DNA from: Denitrificimonas caeni DSM 24390
GTDB lineage: Bacteria; Pseudomonadota; Gammaproteobacteria; Pseudomonadales; Pseudomonadaceae
Assembly: GCF_000421765.1 (NCBI RefSeq)
Contig: NZ_ATXQ01000011.1
Coordinates: forward strand, 1-64,000
Length of the DNA: 64,000 nucleotides
Direction: 5' to 3'
Shown: positions 46,231 to 55,030 of the stretch, piece after piece
Layout of the letters: each line of letters starts with the position of its first letter
Position numbering within the stretch: the stretch's first letter is position 1
Translations under genes and position numbers: made by a program
The notes under the pieces: model-generated
The model's input: the letters and a program-made list of their open reading frames with translations, nothing else
What the model was told of the DNA's origin: nothing
The model's database searches: none

Positions 46231-46614
46231 ATGCAAACAAAAACTTTTTTAAAAAACTCTAAGTCTTTACTCATCTTATTAGCCGCAGGCAGTGCGCTAA
46301 CTTTAGCGGGTTGTGCTGGTAACCCACCAACCGCACAAATGGCCGTAGCAACTCAATCACTCAATGCTGCAGAGACTGCCGGTGCAACTGAATACGCACC
46401 GGTAGAAATGCAATCGGCGCGTAAAAAAATGAACGAAGCAGAAAAAGCCGAGTTTGAGAAAGATTATGAAAAAGCTCAATATTTAGCAGAGCAAGCAGAA
46501 TGGGATGCACGTGTTGCAGAGCGCAAAGCTCAAGCTGAAAAAGTTCAACGTGCAGTAGAAGATGCTAAACGCAGCGTAGAAGAACTGCGTAATGAAAGTT
46601 TACGTGGCAAGTAA
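46231..46614 (+). CDS. DUF4398-domain outer-membrane lipoprotein
   Basis: A 127-residue lipoprotein. The signal peptide ends LTLAGC, and the mature part is a mostly helical DUF4398 repeat-like domain rich in Ala, Glu and Lys (SLNAAETAGATEYAPVEMQS, then MNEAEKAEFEKDYEKAQYLA). GGAG is 9 bases before ATG 46231; ATG 46216 is an alternative. It precedes an OmpA-family lipoprotein that contains a related N-terminal domain, a pair conserved in pseudomonads. The role is probably structural in the envelope. Confidence 0.78.
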   Translation: MQTKTFLKNSKSLLILLAAGSALTLAGCAGNPPTAQMAVATQSLNAAETAGATEYAPVEMQSARKKMNEAEKAEFEKDYEKAQYLAEQAEWDARVAERKAQAEKVQRAVEDAKRSVEELRNESLRGK

Positions 46615-46663
46615 TTCAACCACCAATTGCCCGCCAACTTTATAAATTTTAAGGATATAACCC

Positions 46664-47446
46664 ATGCGTAAATTAATCATTGTGCCTAGCCTACTTGCCT
46701 TAAGCATTGGCCTCACTGCATGTAGCAATCAGCCTAATATTGCTTTAGAGCAAGCTCGCGACAATGTCGCACAGCTCCAAAACAGCCCTGAAGCGTTAAA
46801 GCTTGCACCGTTAGAAACTAAAGATGCGGTTAAAATGCTTGATAAAGCAGACAAAGCCTATCGTGACGGTAAAAAAGAAGAAAACGTCAATCAATTGGCT
46901 TACTTAACAACTCGCCGTGCCGATTTAGCCAAGCAAACCATTGTTCTAAAAAACGGTGAAGCTGCTTTAAAAAATAAAGCCGGTGAGCGCGCTCAAGCTC
47001 GTTTAGATGCCCGCGAACTAGAAATCCAAAAGCTACAAGCTACACTCAGCGATTTAAATGCTAAGCAAACAGAACGTGGCTCGTTGGTAACCTTTGGTGA
47101 TGTTTTATTTGATTTAAATAAAGCGGAATTAAAACCAGCGGCCTATCGCAACGTGCGTCAATTAGCTGAGTTTTTACGTGAAAACCCGACTCGCAAAGTG
47201 CTGATCGAAGGCTTCACTGATAGCACTGGTAGTGCAGCATACAACCTTCAGCTATCTGAGCAGCGCGCTCAAGCTGTTAAACGTGCTTTAGTTAAAGAAG
47301 GTGTCGACTTTAACAACATTCAAACTGTTGGCTTTGGCAAAGAATATCCTGTTGCTGACAATGCGACTCCAGCATCACGTTCGATGAATCGCCGTGTTGA
47401 AGTCACCATTTCGCATGACAACAAAGCGGTTGCGCCACGCCGTTAA
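46664..47446 (+). CDS. OmpA-family lipoprotein with DUF4398-like N-terminus
   Basis: A 260-residue outer-membrane lipoprotein. The signal peptide ends GLTAC; residues 25-130 are helical and related to DUF4398; the C-terminal OmpA domain (about 140-250) binds peptidoglycan through VTFGDVLFDLNKAEL, LIEGFTDSTGS, LSEQRAQAVKRAL and SMNRRVEV. AAGGA precedes ATG 46664. It is the second gene of the operon behind the AlgU-like promoter and ends at a strong terminator. Confidence 0.88.
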   Translation: MRKLIIVPSLLALSIGLTACSNQPNIALEQARDNVAQLQNSPEALKLAPLETKDAVKMLDKADKAYRDGKKEENVNQLAYLTTRRADLAKQTIVLKNGEAALKNKAGERAQARLDARELEIQKLQATLSDLNAKQTERGSLVTFGDVLFDLNKAELKPAAYRNVRQLAEFLRENPTRKVLIEGFTDSTGSAAYNLQLSEQRAQAVKRALVKEGVDFNNIQTVGFGKEYPVADNATPASRSMNRRVEVTISHDNKAVAPRR

Positions 47447-47463
47447 TCATCAACATGCTTAAT

Positions 47464-47491
47464 AAAAAACCCAGCTTAGGCTGGGTTTTTT
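47464..47491. terminator. Strong bidirectional terminator
   Basis: AAAAAACCCAGC (47464-47475) and GCTGGGTTTTTT (47480-47491) pair perfectly around TTAG. It serves the OmpA-family gene on the plus strand and metQ on the minus strand. Confidence 0.92.
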
Positions 47492-47517
47492 ATTATCAAC
47501 AGAATACTCTGCAGAAA

Positions 47518-48288
47518 TTAGAACGTTGGTACAACTGCGCCCTTATATTTTTCATTGATAAAGGCTTTGGCTGCATCGCTGTGCAATGCTTTCACTAATT
47601 TTTGCACTGCTTCAGCATTTTTATTGTCTTCGCGGGTCACCAAAATATTCACATAAGGTGAATCTGCACCCTCAATCACTAACGCATCTTTGTTCGGGTT
47701 TAAGCCCGCTTCTAGAGCGTAGTTGGTGTTGATCAGCGCCAAGTCAACTTGGTTCAGAACGCGCGGCAACGTTGCTGCTTCAAGTTCGCGTACTTTGATT
47801 TTTTTAGGATTTTCAGTGATATCGCGTGGCGTGGCAGTGATACCCGCCTCTGGCTTAAGCTTGATCACGCCTGCAGTTTGTAGCAGCAACAAAGCACGAC
47901 CACCATTGGTGGCATCATTTGGAATCACCACACTGGCACCCGTTTTTAAATCATCCAGCTGTTTGATTTTGCTCGAGTAAGCTCCGAAGGGCTCAATGTG
48001 TACACCGGCAACACTGATCAAAGTGGTGCCTTTAGTTTTATTGAACTCATCCAAGTAGGGCTGGTGTTGGAAGAAGTTCGCATCTAAGCGGCCTTCTGCT
48101 ACCTGCACGTTCGGCTGCACATAATCGGTGAACACTTTTACGTCCAGCTCAACGCCTTGCTCAGCCAGAGCAGGTTTTAAAAACTCTAAAATTTCCGCAT
48201 GCGGCACTGGTGTTGCAGCGACAGTTAATGGTTCAGCTTGCACAGCAAACACACTAAGGGCAGCCAACGCTAATAAGGTTTTTTTCAT
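47518..48288 (-). CDS. metQ: Methionine ABC transporter binding protein MetQ
   Basis: A 256-residue NlpA-family binding protein for D- or L-methionine. The signal peptide ends VQAEP, without a lipobox, and the mature part begins with LTVAATPVPHAEILEFLKPA; further family blocks are DYVQPNVQVAEGRLDANFFQHQPYLDEFN and NTNYALEAGLNP. It follows metI and metN on the same strand and ends at a terminator shared with the OmpA-family gene. Confidence 0.93.
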   Translation of the reverse strand: MKKTLLALAALSVFAVQAEPLTVAATPVPHAEILEFLKPALAEQGVELDVKVFTDYVQPNVQVAEGRLDANFFQHQPYLDEFNKTKGTTLISVAGVHIEPFGAYSSKIKQLDDLKTGASVVIPNDATNGGRALLLLQTAGVIKLKPEAGITATPRDITENPKKIKVRELEAATLPRVLNQVDLALINTNYALEAGLNPNKDALVIEGADSPYVNILVTREDNKNAEAVQKLVKALHSDAAKAFINEKYKGAVVPTF

Positions 48289-48341
48289 GCAATTACACTC
48301 CTATTGAACTCAGATGTGCCGCAAAATGCAGCTTTTTGTAC

Positions 48342-49007
48342 TTATTTTCTAGAAAACCGTACCACAAGGCGATCACCGACGCTTTGTAAGACCTGCACCA
48401 GCAACAGCAGTAAGATTACCGTGACGACCATAACATCGGTTTGAAAACGTTGATAACCAAAACGGATCGCCAAATCGCCTAAACCACCCGCACCAACCAC
48501 ACCCGCCATCGCCGTGTAAGACACTAACGTAATAGCAGTCACCGTAGTTGCAGCAATAATACCGGGGCGCGCTTCAGGTAACAGTGCATTAAAAATAATC
48601 TGCCGAGTACTCGCGCCCATCGCTTGGGTTGCTTCAATAATACCGCGATCCACTTCGCGTAAAGATGTTTCCACCAAGCGCGCAAAAAACGGTGTCGTGC
48701 CAATCACCAAGGGTGGGATTGCTCCAGCCACGCCCAGCGAAGTACCGGTCATTATTACAGTAATTGGAATCATCACAATCAGCAGAATAATAAACGGTAG
48801 CGAACGCAACACATTGACGAAAAAGGACAGCAGTGCATAAAAAGCTCGGTGCTCAAACATTTGTCGTGGGCCGACTAAAAACAGCAACACGCCCATCGGC
48901 AACCCCAGCAATACCGTAAATAGCAGTGACCCGCCCAGCATCAGTAAAGTATCCAGAGTGGCTTGCCAGATTTCATACCAATCGAGATTCATCAATAACT
49001 CACTCAT
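48342..49007 (-). CDS. metI: Methionine ABC transporter permease MetI
   Basis: A 221-residue inner-membrane permease with five to six helices and the ABC coupling loop EASxG-like segment [20 protein letters not shown]. It starts within the metN stop (4-base overlap), indicating translational coupling, and precedes metQ by about 53 bases. Confidence 0.94.
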   Translation of the reverse strand: MSELLMNLDWYEIWQATLDTLLMLGGSLLFTVLLGLPMGVLLFLVGPRQMFEHRAFYALLSFFVNVLRSLPFIILLIVMIPITVIMTGTSLGVAGAIPPLVIGTTPFFARLVETSLREVDRGIIEATQAMGASTRQIIFNALLPEARPGIIAATTVTAITLVSYTAMAGVVGAGGLGDLAIRFGYQRFQTDVMVVTVILLLLLVQVLQSVGDRLVVRFSRK

Positions 49008-50014
49008 GGACGTAACACCTCAACATGCACGCCAGCAGCGCGTAACTGTTGCTCGGCGAGCATTTCTTTGCCGCCGGTTAAGGCTAACGTCAGCTGACCA
49101 CAAGCCTGATCTTTAATACGCCCGATTCGGCCCGCTAAAATACTGTAATCAACGCCAGTCTCCCGTGCGACGCGCCCTAATAAAGGTGCATAGGTGGCTT
49201 CGCCAAGGAAAGTCAGGCGCACAATACGCCCAGAAACATGCTGATAATCCTCGCCAGGGGCAAGATCAGTATCCCCTTCAGTTTCCTGGACAAAGCGTTG
49301 TGTGGTCGGGTGCTGCGGATGCAGAAACACATCACTGACCAAGCCATGCTCAACAATCACACCGCCATCCATCACGCCAACACGATCACAGACGCGGCGA
49401 ATCACATCCATCTCATGTGTGATCAAAACAATGGTTAAGCCCAGCTCTCGATTGATCTCAGCCAGTAACTGCAGAACTTGCGCAGTGGTTTGTGGGTCAA
49501 GCGCACTGGTTGCTTCATCACACAAAAGAATTTTCGGATCAGTCGCCAATGCCCGTGCAATCCCGACCCGTTGCTTCTGTCCGCCGGACAACTGCGCCGG
49601 ATACTTATTGGCATGCTCACTTAAACCCACCCGCGCCAGCAATTCGACAACGCGTTGTTTAATCTGCACGCGCGGCAACTCACCAGCCAGCTTGAGCGGC
49701 ATAGCGACATTGTCAGCCACAGTTTTAGAGGAGAGTAAGTTAAAGTGCTGAAAAATCATGCCAACCCTCTGACGAAAACGACGCAATCCTTGCGCATCGA
49801 GTGCAGTCACATCGACACCATCAACAATAATGCGCCCGCCAGAGGGTTCTTCTAGACGATTAATCAAACGCAACAAGGTGCTCTTACCCGCACCAGAATG
49901 GCCAATCAAGCCAAAAATCTCGCCACGTAGAACCTTAAGCTGCATCGATTGCAAAGCAGCAATGCTCTGTCCGTTTACAGCATAAGATTTATGTACATCG
50001 TGGAATTCAATCAC
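49004..50014 (-). CDS. metN: Methionine ABC transporter ATPase MetN
   Basis: A 336-residue ATPase that powers methionine import. Walker A is GHSGAGKST, the signature is [15 protein letters not shown], Walker B is [11 protein letters not shown], and the switch His is in LITHEM. A C-terminal NIL domain (from about 260) allows feedback inhibition by methionine. It begins the metN-metI-metQ operon. A 12-base palindrome (50089-50100) lies about 75 bases upstream, but no MetR or SAM-riboswitch site was identified. Confidence 0.95.
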   Translation of the reverse strand: MIEFHDVHKSYAVNGQSIAALQSMQLKVLRGEIFGLIGHSGAGKSTLLRLINRLEEPSGGRIIVDGVDVTALDAQGLRRFRQRVGMIFQHFNLLSSKTVADNVAMPLKLAGELPRVQIKQRVVELLARVGLSEHANKYPAQLSGGQKQRVGIARALATDPKILLCDEATSALDPQTTAQVLQLLAEINRELGLTIVLITHEMDVIRRVCDRVGVMDGGVIVEHGLVSDVFLHPQHPTTQRFVQETEGDTDLAPGEDYQHVSGRIVRLTFLGEATYAPLLGRVARETGVDYSILAGRIGRIKDQACGQLTLALTGGKEMLAEQQLRAAGVHVEVLRP

Positions 50015-50105
50015 GGTTTAACCTTGTTAGGGCGATGTTTAAGGCTCAGTCTGCCCAGCATCGCTTAGCATGAAAAGTTATTTTAAATTCTATATATAGA
50101 TCGTT

Positions 50106-50990
50106 TTACAATGATTTATTCGGGGTAATTACCAATTGTGCAGGGCTATCACTACGAATCACTTCTTGTAAACGCGGCTTAAAACTAGCATCAAGTTTCT
50201 TTACCCGTGCCGACAGCAAGGTTGCAACCCAGTGAAAATCACGGGTATCCGCCACTTCAATACTGACTGCAGCGCGAAATCGAACCACATCGCTGGCCAC
50301 ATCATCCAGTAAGCGACCCAACTGGTGATCGTTGCGACTGGCTAACATCGGCATCGGCAATGTGGTGCTATCGGCCAGCGGATCAATAATACGCGCTTTT
50401 TTACTGCGGGGTTTCGTTGTTGCCAGCGGCGCTTGCTCTAGTTTTGGCTCCATCACTGTGGGCTCGATTACGGTGACAGCAGGCGCTGTTTTAATCGGTG
50501 TGGCGATTTTTCTCGCGGGTACGCGTGGCGCAGGTTTAGCCGCAGCCGGGCGTTTAACCACAGGCTTGACAATCTCTTGCTCAACCACTGGCGGCACAAC
50601 TTGTGCCTGCACTTCAGCTAAAGCAGTACTCAAACCTTCAGTCAAAGCTGGTGCTTGGGGCATTAAGCGCTTGGCATGCATCAACGCAGTGCTGGCAGCC
50701 AGCACATCAGCATTCTGTAAGGCTTGTTGGCCATTTTTCAGCCAAGCCGCAGCGAGGCGTTGCTGCAAGGCAGGCAAGCGCTCATCGTCAGAATAATCAG
50801 CACCCAGTGTTTGCAGTTGCTGCTCGGCAGCGACCAATTGATTGCCCTCAACATAGGTGTCGAAGACCTGTGCAGAAACTGCAAACTGATCAATGACTGG
50901 CTCACTGATTTGCTTAGCCGGAGCCTGACAAGCGCTTAGTGCCATAGCAAGACTAAACGCTAACAGGCTGCGCCATATAATTTGCGTCAT
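50106..50990 (-). CDS. Conserved lipoprotein between met and znu loci, function unknown
   Basis: A 294-residue lipoprotein. ATG 50990 (AGAGG upstream) gives a signal peptide ending ALSAC. Residues 25-120 are helical and tetratricopeptide-like (VAAEQQLQTLGADYSDDERL, AWLKNGQQALQNADVLAAST), then comes a Pro/Ala/Lys/Val-rich linker (about 135-215) and a C-terminal globular part. An equivalent gene sits between znuB and metN in P. aeruginosa as I remember it. Residues before 50990 in the longer open frame are not typical of a protein start. Confidence 0.7.
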   Translation of the reverse strand: MTQIIWRSLLAFSLAMALSACQAPAKQISEPVIDQFAVSAQVFDTYVEGNQLVAAEQQLQTLGADYSDDERLPALQQRLAAAWLKNGQQALQNADVLAASTALMHAKRLMPQAPALTEGLSTALAEVQAQVVPPVVEQEIVKPVVKRPAAAKPAPRVPARKIATPIKTAPAVTVIEPTVMEPKLEQAPLATTKPRSKKARIIDPLADSTTLPMPMLASRNDHQLGRLLDDVASDVVRFRAAVSIEVADTRDFHWVATLLSARVKKLDASFKPRLQEVIRSDSPAQLVITPNKSL

Positions 50991-51105
50991 GCAATCTATC
51001 CTCTGCCTAAAAACAGCTCGCAGTCTACACTGCTCTACTAGGTAGCAGAAGATCAATGCCTAATACGTCACCGAGCAAATCACTCGGTCACGCATGGCTG
51101 ATTAA

Positions 51106-51594
51106 TTATTGCTCAAGCGCTGATTGCAATTGCTCGCTTGCTGACCAAATACGGTAACGCACTTCCACGCCTTTTGGCGCATACACTACGACCGGTAATT
51201 TGCTGTTGTAACCGAGGGTAAAGTTGTCACCCTGCACCGGCACAAAAGCTTCTGTTTTAGTATTGTCAGGACAAGCCATCATGGTTGCAATAGGTCCTGC
51301 GACATTGTCTAACTGATAATAACTGTAGCCCCAGCCAGATAAATCCTTCTTAGTAAAATCACCCATTAATCCACGCGTATTGCAATCAGTCATCATTAAC
51401 TTGCCAGGCACAATCTCAATCTTTAGCAGTTCTTCATGCGGTTGCTCAGCCAGCCAAATGACATGACGAGCCTGTCCTTCTGATGCCGCTGGAAAATCAG
51501 CAACGCTACTTAGTTCTGGGGTTGGTCCAGTGGCACAGGCCACCGTCGCAAATGAAAATGCTGTTACAAGAGTCATTGTTAGCGCTTTGCGCAT
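51106..51594 (-). CDS. eco: Ecotin, periplasmic serine-protease inhibitor
   Basis: A 162-residue exported protein with clear ecotin features: KIEIVPGKLMMTDCNTRG, GWGYSYYQLD, the reactive-site loop GPIATMMACPDN with P1 Met, and LGYNSKLPVVVYAPKGVEVRYRIW. The two cysteines in TDCN and MACPD form the loop-stabilising disulfide. Ecotin inhibits trypsin-fold proteases and is known to protect bacteria against host or amoebal proteases. The N-terminus is a signal peptide; its ATVAC could be a weak lipobox. AAGGA lies 8 bases before ATG 51594. Followed on its far side by a weak hairpin (51070-51088). Confidence 0.9.
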   Translation of the reverse strand: MRKALTMTLVTAFSFATVACATGPTPELSSVADFPAASEGQARHVIWLAEQPHEELLKIEIVPGKLMMTDCNTRGLMGDFTKKDLSGWGYSYYQLDNVAGPIATMMACPDNTKTEAFVPVQGDNFTLGYNSKLPVVVYAPKGVEVRYRIWSASEQLQSALEQ

Positions 51595-51695
51595 AATCTA
51601 AATCCTTATTTTTACCGGTTGTAGAGCGCGACTTTACCGCCCCCCATGGTTTTTATGACCCTCAGTTGGCACGGCAGTTCAGGGCAACCACTGCT

Positions 51696-52481
51696 TTAAC
51701 GCCGTTGCGGCACGATAAAACTGAGCAAAAATAACGCCGCAGCGCACACCACAATCGAGGGGCCTGCCGGCGTGTCCAGATGCCATGACATCGCCAAACC
51801 AGCACAGACGGCAAGCATCCCCAACAGGCTGGCACCAATGGCCATTTGCTCAGGACTACGGGCATGGCGCTGCGCCGCGGCTGCAGGAATAATCAGTAAT
51901 GAGGTGATCAGCAGCACACCGACGATTTTCATCGCCACGGCAATCACCAAAGCCATCAGCACCATCAACACTAAGCGCAGCTTCGCCACAGGCAAGCCTT
52001 CGACCTCGGCCAACTCCTCATGCACGGTAATCGCCAACAATGGTCGCCACAACGCAATCATGCAGATTAATACCAGCGCACTACCCGCGCCGATCCAGAC
52101 TAAATCCATGGCGCTCACGGCAAGCAAATCACCAAATAAGTAGCCCATTAAATCAACCCGCACCGACTCCATAAAACTTAGAGTGACCAAACCGAGCGAT
52201 AAGGTACTGTGCGCTAAAATCCCTAGAATGGTGTCTGAAGCTAAAGGCTGACGCCGCTGCAGCGCCACTAAAACAAAGGCCAGCAAAAGACAGCCGACAA
52301 TCACTGCTAACGCCAGATTAATATCAAACAGCAAGCCCAGCGCCACCCCAAATAGCGCGGAGTGCGCCAAGGTGTCGCCAAAATAAGCCATGCGTCGCCA
52401 CACTACAAAAGCCCCTAAGGGGCCGGCTACCACCGCCAAGAACAGTCCTGCGCATAAGGCGTATAAAAGAAAATCAGGCAT
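51696..52481 (-). CDS. znuB: Zinc ABC transporter permease ZnuB
   Basis: A 261-residue inner-membrane permease with about eight helices for zinc import. Family blocks are [56 protein letters not shown] and [12 protein letters not shown] 52481 lies 8 bases inside the znuC end, as usual for this operon; the ATG at 52499 is less likely. Last gene of zur-znuC-znuB. Confidence 0.94.
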   Translation of the reverse strand: MPDFLLYALCAGLFLAVVAGPLGAFVVWRRMAYFGDTLAHSALFGVALGLLFDINLALAVIVGCLLLAFVLVALQRRQPLASDTILGILAHSTLSLGLVTLSFMESVRVDLMGYLFGDLLAVSAMDLVWIGAGSALVLICMIALWRPLLAITVHEELAEVEGLPVAKLRLVLMVLMALVIAVAMKIVGVLLITSLLIIPAAAAQRHARSPEQMAIGASLLGMLAVCAGLAMSWHLDTPAGPSIVVCAAALFLLSFIVPQRR

Positions 52482-53250
52482 GTGTGCAGTCCGGCCCATG
52501 TTGGTGAGTTTTTGGAGTTAACACGCAGCCATGCAAATCATGTTTATGGTCGTGATCATGATGGTAGACCGCAAGATCATTGGCCGCACGTGAGCCAAAT
52601 AACTCAACAAAAGCGGGATCATTGCTGACTTGTTCCGGCAATCCTGAGCAGCACACGTGGCGATTTAAGCAAATTACCCGATCGGTGGCGCGCATCACCA
52701 AATGCAAATCATGGGAAATCATCAACACGCCACAGCCATAACGATCACGTAACTGACCAATCAAGTTGTACAACTCAAGCTGACCATTGACATCAACGCC
52801 TTGCACCGGCTCATCAAGCACCAATAATTGCGGTTTACGCAATAACGCTCGCGCCAGCAACACCCGCTGTAATTCACCACCAGAGATGCGTTGCAGCGGG
52901 CTATTGAGCACTTTAACCGCACCCACTTCAGTCAGCGCAGCAATCACTTGTTCACGACTGACGCCGGGTACTAAGCGTAAAAAGCGTAGCACCGACAAAG
53001 GTAAGGTGGCATGCACTTCCAGTTTTTGCGGCATATAACCAATGCGTAACTGCGGGGCGCGCCAAACACTACCGTTATCTGGCGCTAACAAACCCAGCAG
53101 CACTCGCACCAGTGAAGTTTTACCTGAGCCATTGGGCCCTACTAAGGTCACAATTTCACCGGCGGCAATTTGCAAACTGACATCTGCCAGCACACTTTGC
53201 TCAGACAGGGTTAAATTTAAATGCTCGGCACGTAATAAAGTAGCGCTCAT
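52474..53250 (-). CDS. znuC: Zinc ABC transporter ATPase ZnuC
   Basis: A 258-residue ATPase energising zinc import. Walker A is [10 protein letters not shown], the signature [15 protein letters not shown], Walker [13 protein letters not shown] and the switch His in MISHDLH. The C-terminal tail is rich in His ([13 protein letters not shown]), a feature of ZnuC that may sense or hold zinc. Its start overlaps the zur stop by 4 bases. Confidence 0.95.
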   Translation of the reverse strand: MSATLLRAEHLNLTLSEQSVLADVSLQIAAGEIVTLVGPNGSGKTSLVRVLLGLLAPDNGSVWRAPQLRIGYMPQKLEVHATLPLSVLRFLRLVPGVSREQVIAALTEVGAVKVLNSPLQRISGGELQRVLLARALLRKPQLLVLDEPVQGVDVNGQLELYNLIGQLRDRYGCGVLMISHDLHLVMRATDRVICLNRHVCCSGLPEQVSNDPAFVELFGSRAANDLAVYHHDHDHKHDLHGCVLTPKTHQHGPDCTHA

Positions 53251-53735
53251 GCGGCCTCGCGACAGGCAGCGCAGATGCCAAGAATTTCGACCATTTGCGT
53301 TTCCACAGTAAAGCCCATCTGCTCGGCTTCACTGCTAATCGCCGTATCAATCTGGCTGTGCTGCACCAGCTCATAGGCGTTATTACACTGTTTGCAAATC
53401 ATAAAATAACCTTCATGGGCCACTTCTGGATGGCTGCAACCAATATAGGCATTGAGCGAAGCCAGCCGATGAATCAAACCATTCTCTAATAAAAAATCCA
53501 AACCACGGTACACCGTTGGTGGCGCAGCACGGCGGCCATCTTCACGACTGAGCACTTCTAAAATATCGTAGGCCCCCAGCGGCTTATGGCTTTGCCAAAC
53601 CAACTCCAGCACGCGCTTACGCAAAGGCGTCAAACGCACACCACGTTGCGCACACACATCTTCCGCAGACTCAAGCGCTTGACTGATGCACTGATGATGT
53701 TGATGCGATTGACAAACCGTTGATGTTTTTAACAT
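53247..53735 (-). CDS. zur: Zinc uptake regulator Zur
   Basis: A 162-residue Fur-family repressor that binds DNA when zinc is bound. The N-terminal winged helix includes [28 protein letters not shown] and [20 protein letters not shown]; structural zinc is held by two CxxC pairs (ICKQCNN and ICAACREA). It is the first gene of zur-znuC-znuB and diverges from znuA across a Zur-type operator, so it likely represses its own operon and znuA together. Confidence 0.94.
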   Translation of the reverse strand: MLKTSTVCQSHQHHQCISQALESAEDVCAQRGVRLTPLRKRVLELVWQSHKPLGAYDILEVLSREDGRRAAPPTVYRGLDFLLENGLIHRLASLNAYIGCSHPEVAHEGYFMICKQCNNAYELVQHSQIDTAISSEAEQMGFTVETQMVEILGICAACREAA

Positions 53736-53761
53736 AACAGCAGCATCCTGATTAAAGAGAC

Positions 53762-53774
53762 GTTATTATATAAC
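53762..53774. promoter_or_regulatory. Zur operator between zur and znuA
   Basis: GTTAT-TAT-ATAAC is an inverted repeat matching the core of gamma-proteobacterial Zur boxes (GTTATAATATAAC-like). It lies in the 63-base divergent region, 27 bases from zur and 24 bases from znuA, where one bound dimer would block both promoters. Confidence 0.75.
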
Positions 53775-53798
53775 TCTTTGCTTACGGAGTGTACCGCT

Positions 53799-54731
53799 GT
53801 GTTTCGTTTCTTGCTGATCAGTTGCTTAACCTTATGGAGTATCAGCGCTCAAGCGCAGGTGCAAATTTTAACCAGTATTAAGCCCTTACAGCTGATCGCC
53901 GCGGCCATTCAAGACGGTCAAGGTGAGCCGCAAGTGCTGCTACCGCCGGGTGCCTCACCGCACTATTTTGTGCTGCGTCCGTCGGATGCCAAGCGTTTAG
54001 ATCAGGCTGATTTATTTTACTGGATCGGCCCGGACCTGGAGAACTTCTTACCGCGTCTGTTAACACAGCGCAGTCAACTCAGTGTCGCCGTGCAAACACT
54101 GCCAGCATTACAACTGCAGTATTTCGGTGAAGCACAGGTGCATGCCGAAGATGAAGACGAGCACGGCCATACTGACGAACTGGTTGAGCATGATCATAAC
54201 CATCAGCCCGGCACAGTCGATGCCCATTTATGGTTGCTGCCACACAATGCCAAAGTGATTGCCCAGCGCATGAGTGCTGATTTAAGCCAGTTGGATCCTA
54301 ATAACGCCAAGCAGTATGCCGCTAACTTGCAAGCCTTTAGTCAGCGTTTAGATCGCCTAGACCAGCAACTGCAAGCGCAACTTCAGCCGCTGCAGAGTAA
54401 ATCCTTTTTTGTCTTTCATGAGGCATTTAATTATTTTGAGCAGGCCTATGGCTTAAAACATGTCGGCGTTTTTGCTTTATCGGGCGAACTACAACCCGGT
54501 GCCAAACACGTCAACCAAATGCGCCAGCGTTTACAGCAAACCGGTCCCAGCTGTGTGTTTAGCGAACCGCCACTGCAGCCTCGCTTGGCTCACACCCTGG
54601 CTGATGGTTTACCGGTAATCCTTGCCGAACTGGATGCTTTAGGTAGCAACATTGAAGTCAACGCAGTGGGTTACGAACAACTTTTGCAACATTTGGCTGA
54701 GCAGTTTTCGACCTGCTTAACAAGCTTCTAA
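53799..54731 (+). CDS. znuA: Zinc ABC transporter binding protein ZnuA
   Basis: A 310-residue periplasmic zinc-binding protein. The signal peptide ends AQAQ; the metal ligands include His in GASPHYFVLRPSD, His in VDAHLWLLP and His in FVFHEAFNYFEQAYGL. A flexible His/Asp/Glu-rich loop at about residues 115-138 (HAEDEDEHGH and EHDHNH) is typical of ZnuA. GTG 53799 has GGAG 9 bases upstream; a TTG at 53778 is in frame but would fall within the operator region. Confidence 0.93.
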   Translation: MFRFLLISCLTLWSISAQAQVQILTSIKPLQLIAAAIQDGQGEPQVLLPPGASPHYFVLRPSDAKRLDQADLFYWIGPDLENFLPRLLTQRSQLSVAVQTLPALQLQYFGEAQVHAEDEDEHGHTDELVEHDHNHQPGTVDAHLWLLPHNAKVIAQRMSADLSQLDPNNAKQYAANLQAFSQRLDRLDQQLQAQLQPLQSKSFFVFHEAFNYFEQAYGLKHVGVFALSGELQPGAKHVNQMRQRLQQTGPSCVFSEPPLQPRLAHTLADGLPVILAELDALGSNIEVNAVGYEQLLQHLAEQFSTCLTSF

Positions 54732-54758
54732 AGGCAACATTAACGTCGCAAACAAAGA

Positions 54759-54796
54759 CTTAACCACTCTGCTAGCAACTGCTCTAAGTGGTTAAG
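54759..54796. terminator. Hairpin downstream of znuA
   Basis: CTTAACCACT (54759-54768) pairs perfectly with AGTGGTTAAG (54787-54796) across an 18-base loop, 28 bases after the znuA stop. There is no T-run, so the terminator role is inferred from position. Confidence 0.5.
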
Positions 54797-54857
54797 CAGC
54801 TTACTCTACAGCCAAACAAGAAAACCCCTTACCTGCTGTCGGCCAATCGTAGATTTA

Positions 54858-54880
54858 AACGGTTTTATATAGAAACCGAT
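54858..54880. repeat. Palindromic site upstream of the globin-coupled sensor gene
   Basis: CGGTTT (54860-54865) and AAACCG (54873-54878) form an inverted repeat around TATATAG; adding outer AA and TT bases gives a near-palindrome of 23 bases. It lies about 150 bases before the likely start and could be a regulator site or overlap a -10 element. Confidence 0.4.
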
Positions 54881-55030
54881 TAGAGAAACAAGTTACACTA
54901 GTAGCCGATTGCCATCACGGCGATGATGCAAATCAATACACCATTAACCAAGATTGCTATATTCAGCAGCGATCGGGGCTCTCAAAAAACTCTTACTTAT
55001 TTACTCAGCTGGTCGCGGCAAAGGTTCATT

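Noticed and set aside
50089-50100. TCTATATATAGA palindrome as a methionine operator
   Set aside because: It does not match MetJ or MetR sites and may simply be an AT-rich promoter region.
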